A stretch of DNA of 64,000 bases from Onishia niordana (lineage in GTDB: Bacteria > Pseudomonadota > Gammaproteobacteria > Pseudomonadales > Halomonadaceae), in NCBI RefSeq assembly GCF_004798965.1, contig NZ_SDSD01000003.1:248001-312000 (forward strand), in the 5' to 3' direction. How positions within the stretch are numbered: the stretch's first letter is position 1; every line of letters begins with the position of its first letter. The position numbers and the translations under genes are program-made. Shown here piece after piece: positions 54,268 through 62,894 of this stretch. Under the pieces are notes generated by a model. It did not search any database, was not told the origin of the DNA, and saw only the letters and a list, made by a program, of their open reading frames with translations.

Positions 54268-56844
54268 ATGGCTGATCGGCAAGAATCGCAACGTGAACTG
54301 TCATTCTCACCTACTGACACGCTGGCGGGACTGGGCGGAGCCAAGCGCGAGTTGCTCGCCACATGTTTGGCGTTGTTCGACGATAGCCGATGGCAGAGCC
54401 GTTTAGAAAGACTCCACGAGGAAACAACTGACCGGGCGGAGGCATTAGGCAAGCAGCTTGGCCGACGGTTCGAAGAGTGGCGCGGTAACCGTAATGAGGA
54501 GGCTATACCACAGTTGACCGCGCCTGAAGCCGAGGCTGGGGCCAGGGAGCTTAGCGAACGTCAGTGTTACTGGCTTGAATCCGACTACAGCGATGATCTT
54601 CTCAGACTGCTGCTTTGGGCGCGGCTGAGGAGTGCCCTTGGCCTGCCTGCGCGTCTGACGACCACCTTTCGGGGGTGCGGCTTCCTGGCGGACGACATGG
54701 CAGCGCGGCTGATCCATGTGATCGATCCCCCAAGCATGATTAATTCCGGTCGCCGCTGGCTCCATCAGCGAGGCTGGCTGGAGAAGGGGCAACATGCTTC
54801 TTCGCTGGATGACGTCGTGCTGCCGGTGTTGGATGAGTTGCTCGAACAGACCCTCAATAACGAGGAGGCACCACCAAGCTCAGAACAACGCCAGGAGATA
54901 CTGAGAAATGCCGTGGCCTCGCTCGATACGCTGGATGAGAAGAGCCATCAGCAACTGTTGAGCGAGACCCAGGCTAATCGTTACAACGATGCTGCTCTGC
55001 GCAACGCGCTGCTTCTGGGCGGTAGTCTCGGCACCCTTGGTGCCGGCGTCAGTGCCGCAGGATTTTCCGCCTACATCCTGGCCGCACAAGCATCCGCCTT
55101 CCTCCCTTTGATTAGTGGGTCCGGCCTGGTTTCCTTTATTTCGGTCTTGTCCAATCCGATCACCGTTCTGGGAGTCGCAGGTGGTGGTGGTTGGTGGATT
55201 ATCAACTCCGCTCGCGACAAGGTAAGGGTGGCGGTCGCGGCGAGAGTGATGGCTTTACTCGCGCTACAGGGTAAGTTGCACGGCAGCTCCGGTCTCGATT
55301 ACGCCAGGCTTAGCTTCTCTCATGCGCCGAGTTTGCCTAGCAGGGAAGGCATCAGTGAAACCGAGCTTCGGCGCTATCGTGAAGAGTGGCAGCGTGTCGC
55401 AGATCTCCCTAGCCGCTCAGCTCCCTTGCCTCCCGACAACATTCTCAAGGCCATGGCGCAGCACATGACCTCGCCGACTGACGATGGCCTAGCGTTTGCA
55501 AATCGGCTCACCGGGGAATCGGCTCAATCCGGCGAGCGCCAGGCAGCCGCCGCCATGGCTACGCTTACCGTGGGTGATGTGCTTTACTCTGTCGCCGCGG
55601 TCGATCCGACCGTTGTCGCTTCTGCAGACTTTGTCCGTAATGCTGACATCGACAACGCATTCAGCTTCGCCGAAATGGCATCGCAGCTTCTCTCCGGCAG
55701 TGACAGGGAAGTACTGGGTGGCGTCAGCCAGCTGAAGGGGTATGTAGCAGAGCAGGCTGTTGCTGCCCAGCTCGTGGCAGCAGGTCATACGGTCAGCCTT
55801 CCCCAGGCTGCCAATCAGCCTGGCTGGGATCTTCTCGTGGACGGGCAACCGTTTCAGGTCAAGTTTCATGCCAATCTGGATGGCTTGAGTGAGCACTTTG
55901 AGCGCTACGACTATCCAGTCATTGCCAATGCCGAGCTGGCAAGCCAGATACCAGATGAATGGGCAGATAGCGTCTTCTTTGTCGAGGGGGTGAGTAACGA
56001 GCTAGTAGATCAGGTCACTCGTAACTCCCTAAATGCTGGGGTGGAGCTGCTTAATCCCAGTGTGATCAGCTTTGCCGGTACGACCAGCGCAGCACGTGGC
56101 CTGATTGCCTATCGTCGTGGTCACCTGACCGGGAAACAGGCCGTAGAGCAGGTCCTGCTGGATGGCATGGTGCGCACAGGTCTGGCGGCTAGTGGTGGCG
56201 TGGCAGGAGCTGGCATCGGGCTTCTGGTGTTTGGCCCTGCCGGAGCCTTGGTGTTGGGAGCGGGCTCGCCGGTACTGGCACAGATGATGACCACTAAGTT
56301 AACCGGTCAGCTTCGTCAGAGAGTTAAAGGAAAGAAGCACCTTGAGTGGGAGTCGAGGGCTCACGGGGAGCTGGAGGCCCTTCAAAGGCGAGTGCGGGAT
56401 TCCCTGGCACACAAGCAGGCCCAGCTAGAGGAAAAGTTTGATCTGCTTCCCGATAATCAGGTGGGGGATTACCTGCGTTGGCGACTGCAAGACGAACATG
56501 ACTTCGTCCTCGAGTGCCACAAGCGATTATGTCTTCTCGATGCGCTAGCCCGGCCAAATCCGGAGCAGCGACTAGCTGACACCTTGCGGGTGATGGCAAT
56601 GTGCGGTGTACATCCAGCGATCTATCAGACAGAGCTAGGCGGCGTGAACGAGAGGCTTCAGTTGCGACCCGGCTTGATCGAGCTACTCGATAAGCAACGT
56701 CTGGGAGACGTTGCCTCCCAAGGTCGCGGATTCGTCGAGGGGGCGTGGCAGTCCGCAAGTGAAAAGGCCGAGAAGTATCAATGGAAGGAAAAGGCGGTCG
56801 CTCTAAAACGTCGCTGGACAAAGGGAGGGGGAGGGCCTCAATGA
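54268..56844 (+). CDS. Unrecognised 858-aa protein: nuclease-like core between two membrane-like segments
   Basis: Not recognised as a named family. Residues about 1-240 are helical and charged, with a YaaW-like flavour before a long hydrophobic stretch (about 245-315, LLGGSLGTLGAGVSAAGFSA, ITVLGVAGGGGWWI). About 489-535 read LKGYVAEQAVAAQLVAAGHT, then GWDLLVDGQPFQVKF: Glu495, Asp521 and the QVK ending at Lys532 match the order of a PD-(D/E)XK site. A second glycine-rich hydrophobic segment is at about 632-675 (GVAGAGIGLLVFGPAGALVLG). The C-terminus is helical and basic. ATG 54268 with AAGGG six bases away is preferred over ATG 54262. It follows the helicase-nuclease gene by 133 bases. Suggested role: membrane-linked nuclease effector in defence; inference only. 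Confidence 0.6.
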   Translation: MADRQESQRELSFSPTDTLAGLGGAKRELLATCLALFDDSRWQSRLERLHEETTDRAEALGKQLGRRFEEWRGNRNEEAIPQLTAPEAEAGARELSERQCYWLESDYSDDLLRLLLWARLRSALGLPARLTTTFRGCGFLADDMAARLIHVIDPPSMINSGRRWLHQRGWLEKGQHASSLDDVVLPVLDELLEQTLNNEEAPPSSEQRQEILRNAVASLDTLDEKSHQQLLSETQANRYNDAALRNALLLGGSLGTLGAGVSAAGFSAYILAAQASAFLPLISGSGLVSFISVLSNPITVLGVAGGGGWWIINSARDKVRVAVAARVMALLALQGKLHGSSGLDYARLSFSHAPSLPSREGISETELRRYREEWQRVADLPSRSAPLPPDNILKAMAQHMTSPTDDGLAFANRLTGESAQSGERQAAAAMATLTVGDVLYSVAAVDPTVVASADFVRNADIDNAFSFAEMASQLLSGSDREVLGGVSQLKGYVAEQAVAAQLVAAGHTVSLPQAANQPGWDLLVDGQPFQVKFHANLDGLSEHFERYDYPVIANAELASQIPDEWADSVFFVEGVSNELVDQVTRNSLNAGVELLNPSVISFAGTTSAARGLIAYRRGHLTGKQAVEQVLLDGMVRTGLAASGGVAGAGIGLLVFGPAGALVLGAGSPVLAQMMTTKLTGQLRQRVKGKKHLEWESRAHGELEALQRRVRDSLAHKQAQLEEKFDLLPDNQVGDYLRWRLQDEHDFVLECHKRLCLLDALARPNPEQRLADTLRVMAMCGVHPAIYQTELGGVNERLQLRPGLIELLDKQRLGDVASQGRGFVEGAWQSASEKAEKYQWKEKAVALKRRWTKGGGGPQ

Positions 56845-56920
56845 CAATCCACCCTAGCTTTACTTGGCGGTTTCCTAGTTGCTTCTATCTCACGGAGCCT
56901 AACAGTCGACTTATCGACGC

Positions 56921-56940
56921 ATGGAACCTATTTGGAACCT
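56921..56940 (+). repeat. Island-end repeat, right copy
   Basis: Identical to 34055-34074 (ATGGAACCTATTTGGAACCT), same orientation, about 90 bases inside attR. Together they bracket the island like arm-type sites for the integrase. Confidence 0.65.
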
Positions 56941-56955
56941 AAGTGCCCAAGAACG

Positions 56956-56996
56956 AAAAAACGGCCACCGCTCTGATGAGCTAAGTGGCCGTTTTT
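56956..56996. terminator. tRNA-Pro terminator (island copy)
   Basis: AAAAAACGGCCAC...GAGCTAAGTGGCCGTTTTT forms a near-perfect stem with a four-base loop. Read on the minus strand it ends the tRNA-Pro transcript; on the plus strand it could end the island operon. A diverged copy lies at 33820-33860. Confidence 0.8.
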
Positions 56997-57008
56997 ACTT
57001 ATGTTTTC

Positions 57009-57054
57009 TGGTCGGAGCGACTGGATTCGAACCAGCGACCTCTGCAACCCCATT
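57009..57054 (-). other. attR: island attachment core inside tRNA-Pro
   Basis: Identical to 33870-33915. It spans the tRNA from the CCA end to the anticodon loop. The full tRNA lies on this side, the displaced 3' end next to the integrase on the other; the island is therefore 33916-57054 (about 23.1 kb). Confidence 0.9.
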
Positions 57055-57085
57055 GCAGCGCGCTACCAAGCTGCGCCACGCTCCG
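57009..57085 (-). tRNA. tRNA-Pro (GGG anticodon)
   Basis: A 77-nt complete cloverleaf on the minus strand: acceptor CGGAGCG paired with CGCTCCG, D-arm GCGCAGCTTGGTAGCGC, anticodon stem CTGCA/TGCAG with loop ATGGGGT (anticodon GGG), T-arm GCTGGTTCGAATCCAGT, discriminator A, encoded CCA. The anticodon reads proline CCC/CCU codons. Its 3' 46 bases are the att core of the adjacent island and are supplied by the island after integration, so the gene stays functional. Confidence 0.95.
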
Positions 57086-57267
57086 ACTCTAGTTCTCTAC
57101 AGTGCCTTGCGGCCCCTGTTGCTTGAGAACGAGGCGTATACTAGCTCGTGATTTTAAAAATGGGAAGCCCCTTAAGCGCTTTTTTTTCAAAAGCTTGGCT
57201 GGGTGATGGCGTCATACCTAGACGAAAGGGGTAAACTGCCGTCAGCTATGTTGGGAGGAAAGCAGGC

Positions 57268-57630
57268 ATGTCGTTGATCGTGGGATTTATCATCTTGCTG
57301 GGGTGCCAGTTCTTGGGTGAGCTGGTGGTGCGAGGTCTCAGTATTCCTGTTCCCGGACCCGTGATGGGAATGGTGATCTTGTTGGTGGCCTTGCTGGTCA
57401 ATGGACGAGTGCCGCAAGGGCTGCGTAAGACAGGAGAGGGGCTGCTGAACTACCTTACACTGCTGTTTGTGCCGGCCGGTGTCGGCATGATGGTTCACTT
57501 CGAGCTCATTCGAGCCGATTTTTGGACGATCATTGTCACCTTGGTCGTATCGACTGCAGTCACCTTGGCGGTAACGGCCAAGGTCATGGAGCGGGTGAAC
57601 CAACGCGCTACGGTGGAGAGGGCGGAATGA
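57268..57630 (+). CDS. CidA/LrgA family membrane protein
   Basis: A 120-aa protein with four hydrophobic helices (IVGFIILLGCQFLGELVV, IPVPGPVMGMVILLVALLV, LLNYLTLLFVPAGVGMMV, FWTIIVTLVVSTAVTLAV). The IPVPGPVMGM turn and LLFVPAGVGMM are family signatures. CidA/LrgA proteins are holin-like or pyruvate-transport related, working with an LrgB-type partner. That partner follows with an ATGA overlap. Start ATG 57268 follows AGGAAAG. No LytSR-like regulator is in the window. Whether it acts in lysis control or metabolite transport is unknown. Confidence 0.85.
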   Translation: MSLIVGFIILLGCQFLGELVVRGLSIPVPGPVMGMVILLVALLVNGRVPQGLRKTGEGLLNYLTLLFVPAGVGMMVHFELIRADFWTIIVTLVVSTAVTLAVTAKVMERVNQRATVERAE

Positions 57631-58355
57631 ACGTCGTGGCACTGGACCAATTATGGGTCTATCTCGCAGGCAATCCATTACTCTCGCTGCTGGTGACGCT
57701 GATTGCCTTCTATCTGGCGACTCGGGTCAATATCTTGTTGGGGCGCACGCCTCTACTGCACCCGGTGGTGATCTCTATTGTGTTGCTGATCAGCTTTTTG
57801 CTGCTCACAGGCATCGATTACCGCACCTACTTTGAAGGTGCCCAGTTCATACACTTTCTGCTCGGCCCGGCGACAGTGGCGTTGGCGATACCACTCTATG
57901 ATCACCGGATTCGCGTGCAGCGCATGATATGGCCGGTCATGATCGGTTGTATCACCGGCATTGTCACCGCTGTTGGTTCGACCCTTGGCATTGCCCTATT
58001 GATGGGAGCGAACAGGGAAACCCTGCTGACCCTTGCGCCCAAGTCCGTGACATCACCGATTGCGATGGGTATCGCCGAACAATTGGGTGGCATTCCATCA
58101 CTGGCGGCTGGCTTGGTACTGCTGACAGGGTCAATCGGCTGTGCCTTGGGGCCCTGGGTCTTCAGGCTGCTAAAAATCAAGGACCCGACCGTTCAGGGCT
58201 TTACGTTGGGGCTTGCGGCGCATGGTTTTGGCACGGCGCAAAGTTTTAGCTCTATTGGGGCATTAGCTGGTGCGTTTGCGGGGCTTGCCATGGGCCTGGC
58301 GGGGCTGGTGACAGCCTTCCTGCTACCGTTGATCGTGGCACTTTTAGGTATTTGA
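57627..58355 (+). CDS. LrgB family membrane protein
   Basis: A 242-aa protein with about seven transmembrane segments. YFEGAQFIHFLLGPATVALA, TLAPKSVTSPIAMGIAEQLGG and AHGFGTAQSFSSIGA are the LrgB signatures. It is translationally coupled to the CidA/LrgA-like gene (ATGA). The pair acts in murein hydrolase export control or pyruvate uptake in other bacteria; the role here is not known. ATG 57627 is used, since the open frame back to 57522 overlaps the upstream gene. Confidence 0.9.
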   Translation: MNVVALDQLWVYLAGNPLLSLLVTLIAFYLATRVNILLGRTPLLHPVVISIVLLISFLLLTGIDYRTYFEGAQFIHFLLGPATVALAIPLYDHRIRVQRMIWPVMIGCITGIVTAVGSTLGIALLMGANRETLLTLAPKSVTSPIAMGIAEQLGGIPSLAAGLVLLTGSIGCALGPWVFRLLKIKDPTVQGFTLGLAAHGFGTAQSFSSIGALAGAFAGLAMGLAGLVTAFLLPLIVALLGI

Positions 58356-58465
58356 TATGGCTAGGTATTTGATACGGCCATATAAATGCATGGCATGTCG
58401 GGTGGCTTGGAGGAAGTTCTCTCCTTGAGCCACCCAACTGCTTGTTATTACGCGCCGTTTCTTGA

Positions 58466-58834
58466 CTAAATTTCTTCCCACACCCGTTGGCGAAAGTCTA
58501 CGGCTAGCTCGTTGACCTTATCCATCCGCTGCTTATGAGCATCAATGAACTCTTGCATGATGTCCTGATAGCAGTCGCGCATTACGGTTGGATCCGTGAA
58601 CGTCTGCTGATCGGATAAGCTCTTTATCATTTGCTGCTGGCTGGTGGCGCAGGCGGTCAGTAGTTCGGCCTCCATCTGCATGGCTTCATAAAGTGTTTCC
58701 ATCCACGCGACCTGCATCCGGGTAAATGGGCTGGCTGATCCCATCCAATGATTTAGCCACCAGTTGATGATCGGCTCACTGGCTTCCAGAGCCGCTGATG
58801 GCAGCTCAGTGGCATTCTTGGGTCTAGTTGCCAT
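58466..58834 (-). CDS. Small phasin-like protein of unknown function
   Basis: A 122-aa all-helical protein: INWWLNHWMGSASPFTRMQV, ETLYEAMQMEAELLTACATS, DIMQEFIDAHKQRMDKVNEL. The long amphipathic helices and Trp/Gln content resemble phasins that coat polyhydroxyalkanoate granules, but I cannot show membership. ATG 58834 has GGAGGAG right upstream; a frame open to 58960 adds an unlikely leader. It is divergent from the DUF2970 gene. A role at granules or as a structural helical protein is only a suggestion. Confidence 0.6.
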   Translation of the reverse strand: MATRPKNATELPSAALEASEPIINWWLNHWMGSASPFTRMQVAWMETLYEAMQMEAELLTACATSQQQMIKSLSDQQTFTDPTVMRDCYQDIMQEFIDAHKQRMDKVNELAVDFRQRVWEEI

Positions 58835-59024
58835 CACTCCTCCTGTTACCTCCGTCAGTATGTTGCCCCTCGTTTGGGGACATATTTCGCCTTTGTCGTC
58901 CAATCTTAAGTATAGATGAGCCTGTCGCAATGCCGTGCAGAAATGGTTTTCTTCACCCATTCTCTGATGGGCGTCGGCTTTTTTTGCGACAGGCGATGGA
59001 TGTTAAGCGCAGCAGGAGGCAGCG

Positions 59025-59198
59025 ATGTGGCAGGTACTCAAGTCGGTGTTAGCGGCTTTCTTTGGGGTGCAGAAGGATCAGCAGCGCAAGAAGGATTTTG
59101 AAGAGGGTAGGCCGACGGCCTTCATCATCGTCGGCTTGCTGATGGCGCTGGTATTGGTGGTGGGCATTTTTCTGCTGGCAACGACAGCGGCCGAGTAG
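59025..59198 (+). CDS. DUF2970 family small membrane protein
   Basis: A 57-aa protein with an amphipathic start (MWQVLKSVLAAFFGVQKDQQ), a short charged turn, and one membrane helix (AFIIVGLLMALVLVVGIFLL). This matches DUF2970, a small protein commonly found beside cytochrome oxidase genes. AGGAGG lies at ideal distance from ATG 59025. It precedes coxB by 213 bases on the same strand. A role in oxidase assembly is plausible by context only. Confidence 0.75.
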   Translation: MWQVLKSVLAAFFGVQKDQQRKKDFEEGRPTAFIIVGLLMALVLVVGIFLLATTAAE

Positions 59199-59411
59199 GG
59201 GCAGTTGACTCGCTCAGCGAGGCCGCTAGATAAAGCACTCCCTAATGTGAGCGTTGATAACTGCGTTTAGTCGTTGTGCCTAGTCAGATCATGATGTCTC
59301 GTCATCTTTCCTACACTAGATGAGGCCTTTAAGGGTAAAGCCATTAAGGATCGTGGCTGCAGTGAACGTGAGCGGCGCGATTAGCGCGATGATAATGACA
59401 AGGAGGGGCCG

Positions 59412-60527
59412 ATGCGCAATTTGGCTGGTGTGGTGGCGGCCATTGGCGGCAGCGTCTGGTTGACCCGTTCGGCCCTGGCCGATGGCTGGAATATGCCGCT
59501 TGGTGTGACAGACGTCAGTCGTGATATTCACGGTTTGCACATGACGATCTTCTGGATATGTGTCGTGATCGGCATTGTCGTGTTTGGCGTGATGTTCTAT
59601 TCCCTCTTCCGCTACCGTCGCTCGAAGGGCGCAAAGTCGGCGCATTTTCATGAGAACACCACCGTTGAAGTGGTCTGGACCGCTATTCCCTTGCTGATTC
59701 TGGTTGGCATGGCTCTGCCTGCCACTGCCACCTTAAAAGAAATGTATGACGCTGAAGATGCGGACCTGGATGTGATGGTTACCGGTCAGCAGTGGCGTTG
59801 GCATTATGAATATCTTGGTGAAGACGTCAGCTTTATCTCCAATATGTCCACCCCGCGCGATCAGATTGACGGTGCAGCCGCCAAGGGTGAGAACTACCTG
59901 CTTGAAGTCGATCAGCCATTGGTACTGCCAGTCGATCGCAAGGTGCGCTTCCTGTTGACCTCCGATGATGTCGTGCATTCCTGGTGGGTGCCTGACCTTG
60001 CCGTCAAGCAGGACGCTATCCCGGGTTTCGTCAACGAGAACTGGGTGCGGATCGAAGAGCCCGGGACTTATCGAGGTCAGTGCACAGAGCTTTGTGGCCG
60101 TAACCACGGCTTCATGCCGGTGGTTGTCGAGGCCGTACCCCCTGAAGAATTCGATACCTGGCTCGCGGAGCGCAAGCAGGCAGCTGCGCGTGAAGCCAGT
60201 GGCGTCGATCGTGAGTGGGGCATGGATGAGTTGATGACACGGGGTCAAAAAGTCTATGAATCCGTGTGTGCGTCTTGCCATCAGGTGGATGGTTCAGGCA
60301 ATCCGCCGGTTTTCCCCGCTCTTGCCAACAATCCAGCCTTGATGGAGGAGCGCGATCGTCATATTGCCACCGTCATCAATGGCGTGTCGGGTGCTCCCAT
60401 GCCGGCCTTCAGCAGCACGCTCAGTCCGGTGGAGATTGCAGCGGTTGTGACCTATGAGCGCAATGCCTGGGGCAATGAAACCGGCGATATTGTGCAGCCG
60501 TCGGAGATTCAATCGCAGCTCGAGTAG
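59412..60527 (+). CDS. coxB: Cytochrome c oxidase subunit II with fused cytochrome c domain
   Basis: Subunit II of an aa3/caa3-type oxidase, 371 aa. It has a signal-like N-terminus, two membrane helices (about 35-60 and 75-100), and a periplasmic cupredoxin with the CuA site: HSWWVPDLAV and CTELCGRNHGFM (Cys, Cys, His, Met, with the upstream His). The C-terminal about 90 residues carry a c-type haem motif VCASCHQ and an axial methionine in GAPMPAF. The fused cytochrome c makes this a caa3-like subunit that can accept electrons internally. It starts the cox gene cluster. Confidence 0.95.
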   Translation: MRNLAGVVAAIGGSVWLTRSALADGWNMPLGVTDVSRDIHGLHMTIFWICVVIGIVVFGVMFYSLFRYRRSKGAKSAHFHENTTVEVVWTAIPLLILVGMALPATATLKEMYDAEDADLDVMVTGQQWRWHYEYLGEDVSFISNMSTPRDQIDGAAAKGENYLLEVDQPLVLPVDRKVRFLLTSDDVVHSWWVPDLAVKQDAIPGFVNENWVRIEEPGTYRGQCTELCGRNHGFMPVVVEAVPPEEFDTWLAERKQAAAREASGVDREWGMDELMTRGQKVYESVCASCHQVDGSGNPPVFPALANNPALMEERDRHIATVINGVSGAPMPAFSSTLSPVEIAAVVTYERNAWGNETGDIVQPSEIQSQLE

Positions 60528-60593
60528 CGAAGCCTGAGGGCTCTCGTTTCGCGACATGCGTGTCGCGATCACCCGGATAACAGGAGATGTTCG

Positions 60594-62246
60594 ATGGCGC
60601 CCAAGCTACCTCCACAGCAGCCGCTTCAGACCCCCGCCGAGCAGGGCAATGATGGTGCTGCAACCGCTGGTCATGTTAATGAAGGCTACCACCACGGCCC
60701 TAGCGGCCTGATGCGCTGGCTTTTGACCACGAATCATAAAGAGATCGGTACGCTGTATTTGATCTTCTCGCTCAGCATGTTCTTCATTGGCGGGATTTTC
60801 GCATTGGTCGTGCGCGCCGAGCTTTTCCAGCCTGGACTGCAACTCGTTCAGCCTGAGTTCTTCAATCAGATGACCACCATGCACGGGTTGATCATGGTGT
60901 TTGGTGCGGTGATGCCGGGATTCGTGGGTCTTGCCAACTGGATGATCCCGCTGCAGGTCGGGGCACCGGATATGGCGTTGCCCAGGCTCAACAATTTTAG
61001 CTTCTGGTTGTTACCCGTCGCCTTCACGCTGTTGTTATCAACACTATTAATGCCAGGTGGTGGGCCGAACTTTGGCTGGACCTTCTATGCGCCGCTGTCG
61101 ACGACCTACGCGCCGCCCTCCACGACCTTCTTTATTCTCTCGCTGCACATAGCCGGTATCAGCTCGATTCTCGGCGCCATCAATATCATCGCCACTATCC
61201 TCAATATGCGTGCGCCGGGCATGCGCATGATGGACATGCCGCTGTTTGTCTGGACCTGGCTGATCACGGCCTTCCTGTTGATCGCCGTTATGCCCGTGCT
61301 GGCGGGTGTCATCACCATGATGTTGATGGACATCAACTTCGGAACCAGTTTCTTCAATGCGGCGGGTGGCGGCGACCCGGTGATGTTCCAGCATATCTTC
61401 TGGTTCTTCGGGCATCCCGAGGTCTACATCATGATCCTGCCGGCATTCGGTATCGTCTCGGCTATCATTCCGACCTTTGCCCGTAAGCGATTGTTCGGTT
61501 ATGCCTCGATGGTGTATGCCACCTCTTCCATTGCCATCCTGTCATTTCTGGTTTGGGCGCATCACATGTTCGCCGTCGGGCTGCCATTGGTCGCCGAGCT
61601 GTTCTTCATGTACACCACCATGCTGATTGCGGTGCCTACCGGGGTGAAGGTTTTCAACTGGATCGCTACGCTGTTCCAGGGCTCGATTTCCTTCGAGACG
61701 CCGATGCTGTTCGCGCTGGCCTTTGTGGTGCTGTTCACGATCGGTGGCTTCTCCGGTCTGATGCTGGCCATTGCTCCCGCCGATTTTCAGTATCACGACA
61801 CCTACTTCGTGGTCGCGCACTTCCATTATGTGCTGGTTCCCGGGGCAGTTTTTGCCATCATGGCGGCTGTCTATTACTGGCTACCCAAGTGGACTGGCCA
61901 TTACCCCAACGAGCGCCTTGGCCGCTGGCATTTCTGGACCTCGGTAATCGGGGTCAACCTGACCTTCTTTCCCATGCACTTTTCCGGGTTGGCTGGCATG
62001 CCGCGCCGCATTCCTGACTACGCGCTGCAGTTTGCCGACTTCAACATGGCCTCGAGTATTGGCGCCTTACTATTCGGCACCTCGCAGCTGCTCTTTGTGC
62101 TGATGATCATCAAGTGCGTACGGGGTGGCGAGAAGGCGCCGGCCAAGGCTTGGGAGGGTGCTGAAGATCTTGAGTGGACAGTGCCGAGCCCAGCACCGTT
62201 GCATACCTTCGATACGCCGCCTCAGTTCCATCATCGAGAAGGGTAA
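60594..62246 (+). CDS. coxA: Cytochrome c oxidase subunit I
   Basis: Catalytic subunit, 550 aa, twelve membrane helices, carrying haem a, haem a3 and CuB and pumping protons. Seen: TTMHGLIMVFG (low-spin haem His), WFFGHPEVYIMILPAFG (CuB His and the His-Tyr cross-link with Glu of the D-channel), FLVWAHHMFAVG (CuB His pair), and HDTYFVVAHFHYVL (haem ligands). The MLMDINFGTSFF segment fits A-type enzymes. It is 66 bases after coxB. Length and motifs are normal. Confidence 0.97.
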   Translation: MAPKLPPQQPLQTPAEQGNDGAATAGHVNEGYHHGPSGLMRWLLTTNHKEIGTLYLIFSLSMFFIGGIFALVVRAELFQPGLQLVQPEFFNQMTTMHGLIMVFGAVMPGFVGLANWMIPLQVGAPDMALPRLNNFSFWLLPVAFTLLLSTLLMPGGGPNFGWTFYAPLSTTYAPPSTTFFILSLHIAGISSILGAINIIATILNMRAPGMRMMDMPLFVWTWLITAFLLIAVMPVLAGVITMMLMDINFGTSFFNAAGGGDPVMFQHIFWFFGHPEVYIMILPAFGIVSAIIPTFARKRLFGYASMVYATSSIAILSFLVWAHHMFAVGLPLVAELFFMYTTMLIAVPTGVKVFNWIATLFQGSISFETPMLFALAFVVLFTIGGFSGLMLAIAPADFQYHDTYFVVAHFHYVLVPGAVFAIMAAVYYWLPKWTGHYPNERLGRWHFWTSVIGVNLTFFPMHFSGLAGMPRRIPDYALQFADFNMASSIGALLFGTSQLLFVLMIIKCVRGGEKAPAKAWEGAEDLEWTVPSPAPLHTFDTPPQFHHREG

Positions 62247-62330
62247 TCCGGCGACTGACAAAGACATTATCGGAGCCACTAGGCGGGCGAGGGGCAAGTT
62301 GCCTCGGGTATTGGCGAAGGGAGGGAGCTC

Positions 62331-62894
62331 ATGACAGGAGTACAACGCACGGTAACGCGGACAGTCGTGGTCCTGCTGGCCATGTTCGTCTTCGCCTTTG
62401 CCTTGGTGCCCTTATATGACGTCTTTTGTCGCATCACAGGCATCAACGGCAAGGTAGAGAACACCGCCCAGGCGATGGTCCGTGACAGTATCGATGAGTC
62501 GCGTGTCATCACCGTGCAGTTCGTTACCCGGGCCGGTGCCGGGCTGCCCTGGAAGCTTGAAGTACTTAATCGCCAAGTACGTGTGCACCCAGGCGCTGCG
62601 ACAGAAGTGCATTTCGCTTTCACCAACCATGGATCAACAGCAGGCTGGGGCAGAGCGGTACCCAGTGTGTCGCCCTCCGAAGCATCCCTTTATATGCGCA
62701 AGATCACTTGCTTCTGTTTTCAGGAGCAACGCCTCGCCGCCGGTGAGCGCCTTGAAGCGCCTCTGGTGTTCCAGCTGACCCGCGACCTGCCGGACGACAT
62801 CAAGACGGTGACGCTGGTCTATACCCTGTATCCGGTAGACGATAAGCCGTTGGCCACCAAGGCCACATCGGTCGTTCCAGGAGGTGAAACATGA
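62331..62894 (+). CDS. ctaG: Cytochrome c oxidase assembly protein CtaG/Cox11
   Basis: Copper chaperone for CuB insertion, 187 aa: one N-terminal membrane helix (TVVVLLAMFVFAFALVPLYD with VFCRITG) and a periplasmic beta-domain. The copper-binding CFCFQ motif is present (KITCFCFQEQ). It begins 84 bases after coxA with GGGAGG upstream, and overlaps coxC by four bases. The order coxB-coxA-ctaG-coxC is the usual one in gammaproteobacteria. Confidence 0.93.
   Translation: MTGVQRTVTRTVVVLLAMFVFAFALVPLYDVFCRITGINGKVENTAQAMVRDSIDESRVITVQFVTRAGAGLPWKLEVLNRQVRVHPGAATEVHFAFTNHGSTAGWGRAVPSVSPSEASLYMRKITCFCFQEQRLAAGERLEAPLVFQLTRDLPDDIKTVTLVYTLYPVDDKPLATKATSVVPGGET

Noticed and set aside
62125..62334. 69-codon frame between coxA and ctaG
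   Set aside because: Mostly overlaps coxA in another frame and lacks a ribosome site; arginine-rich translation typical of shadow frames.
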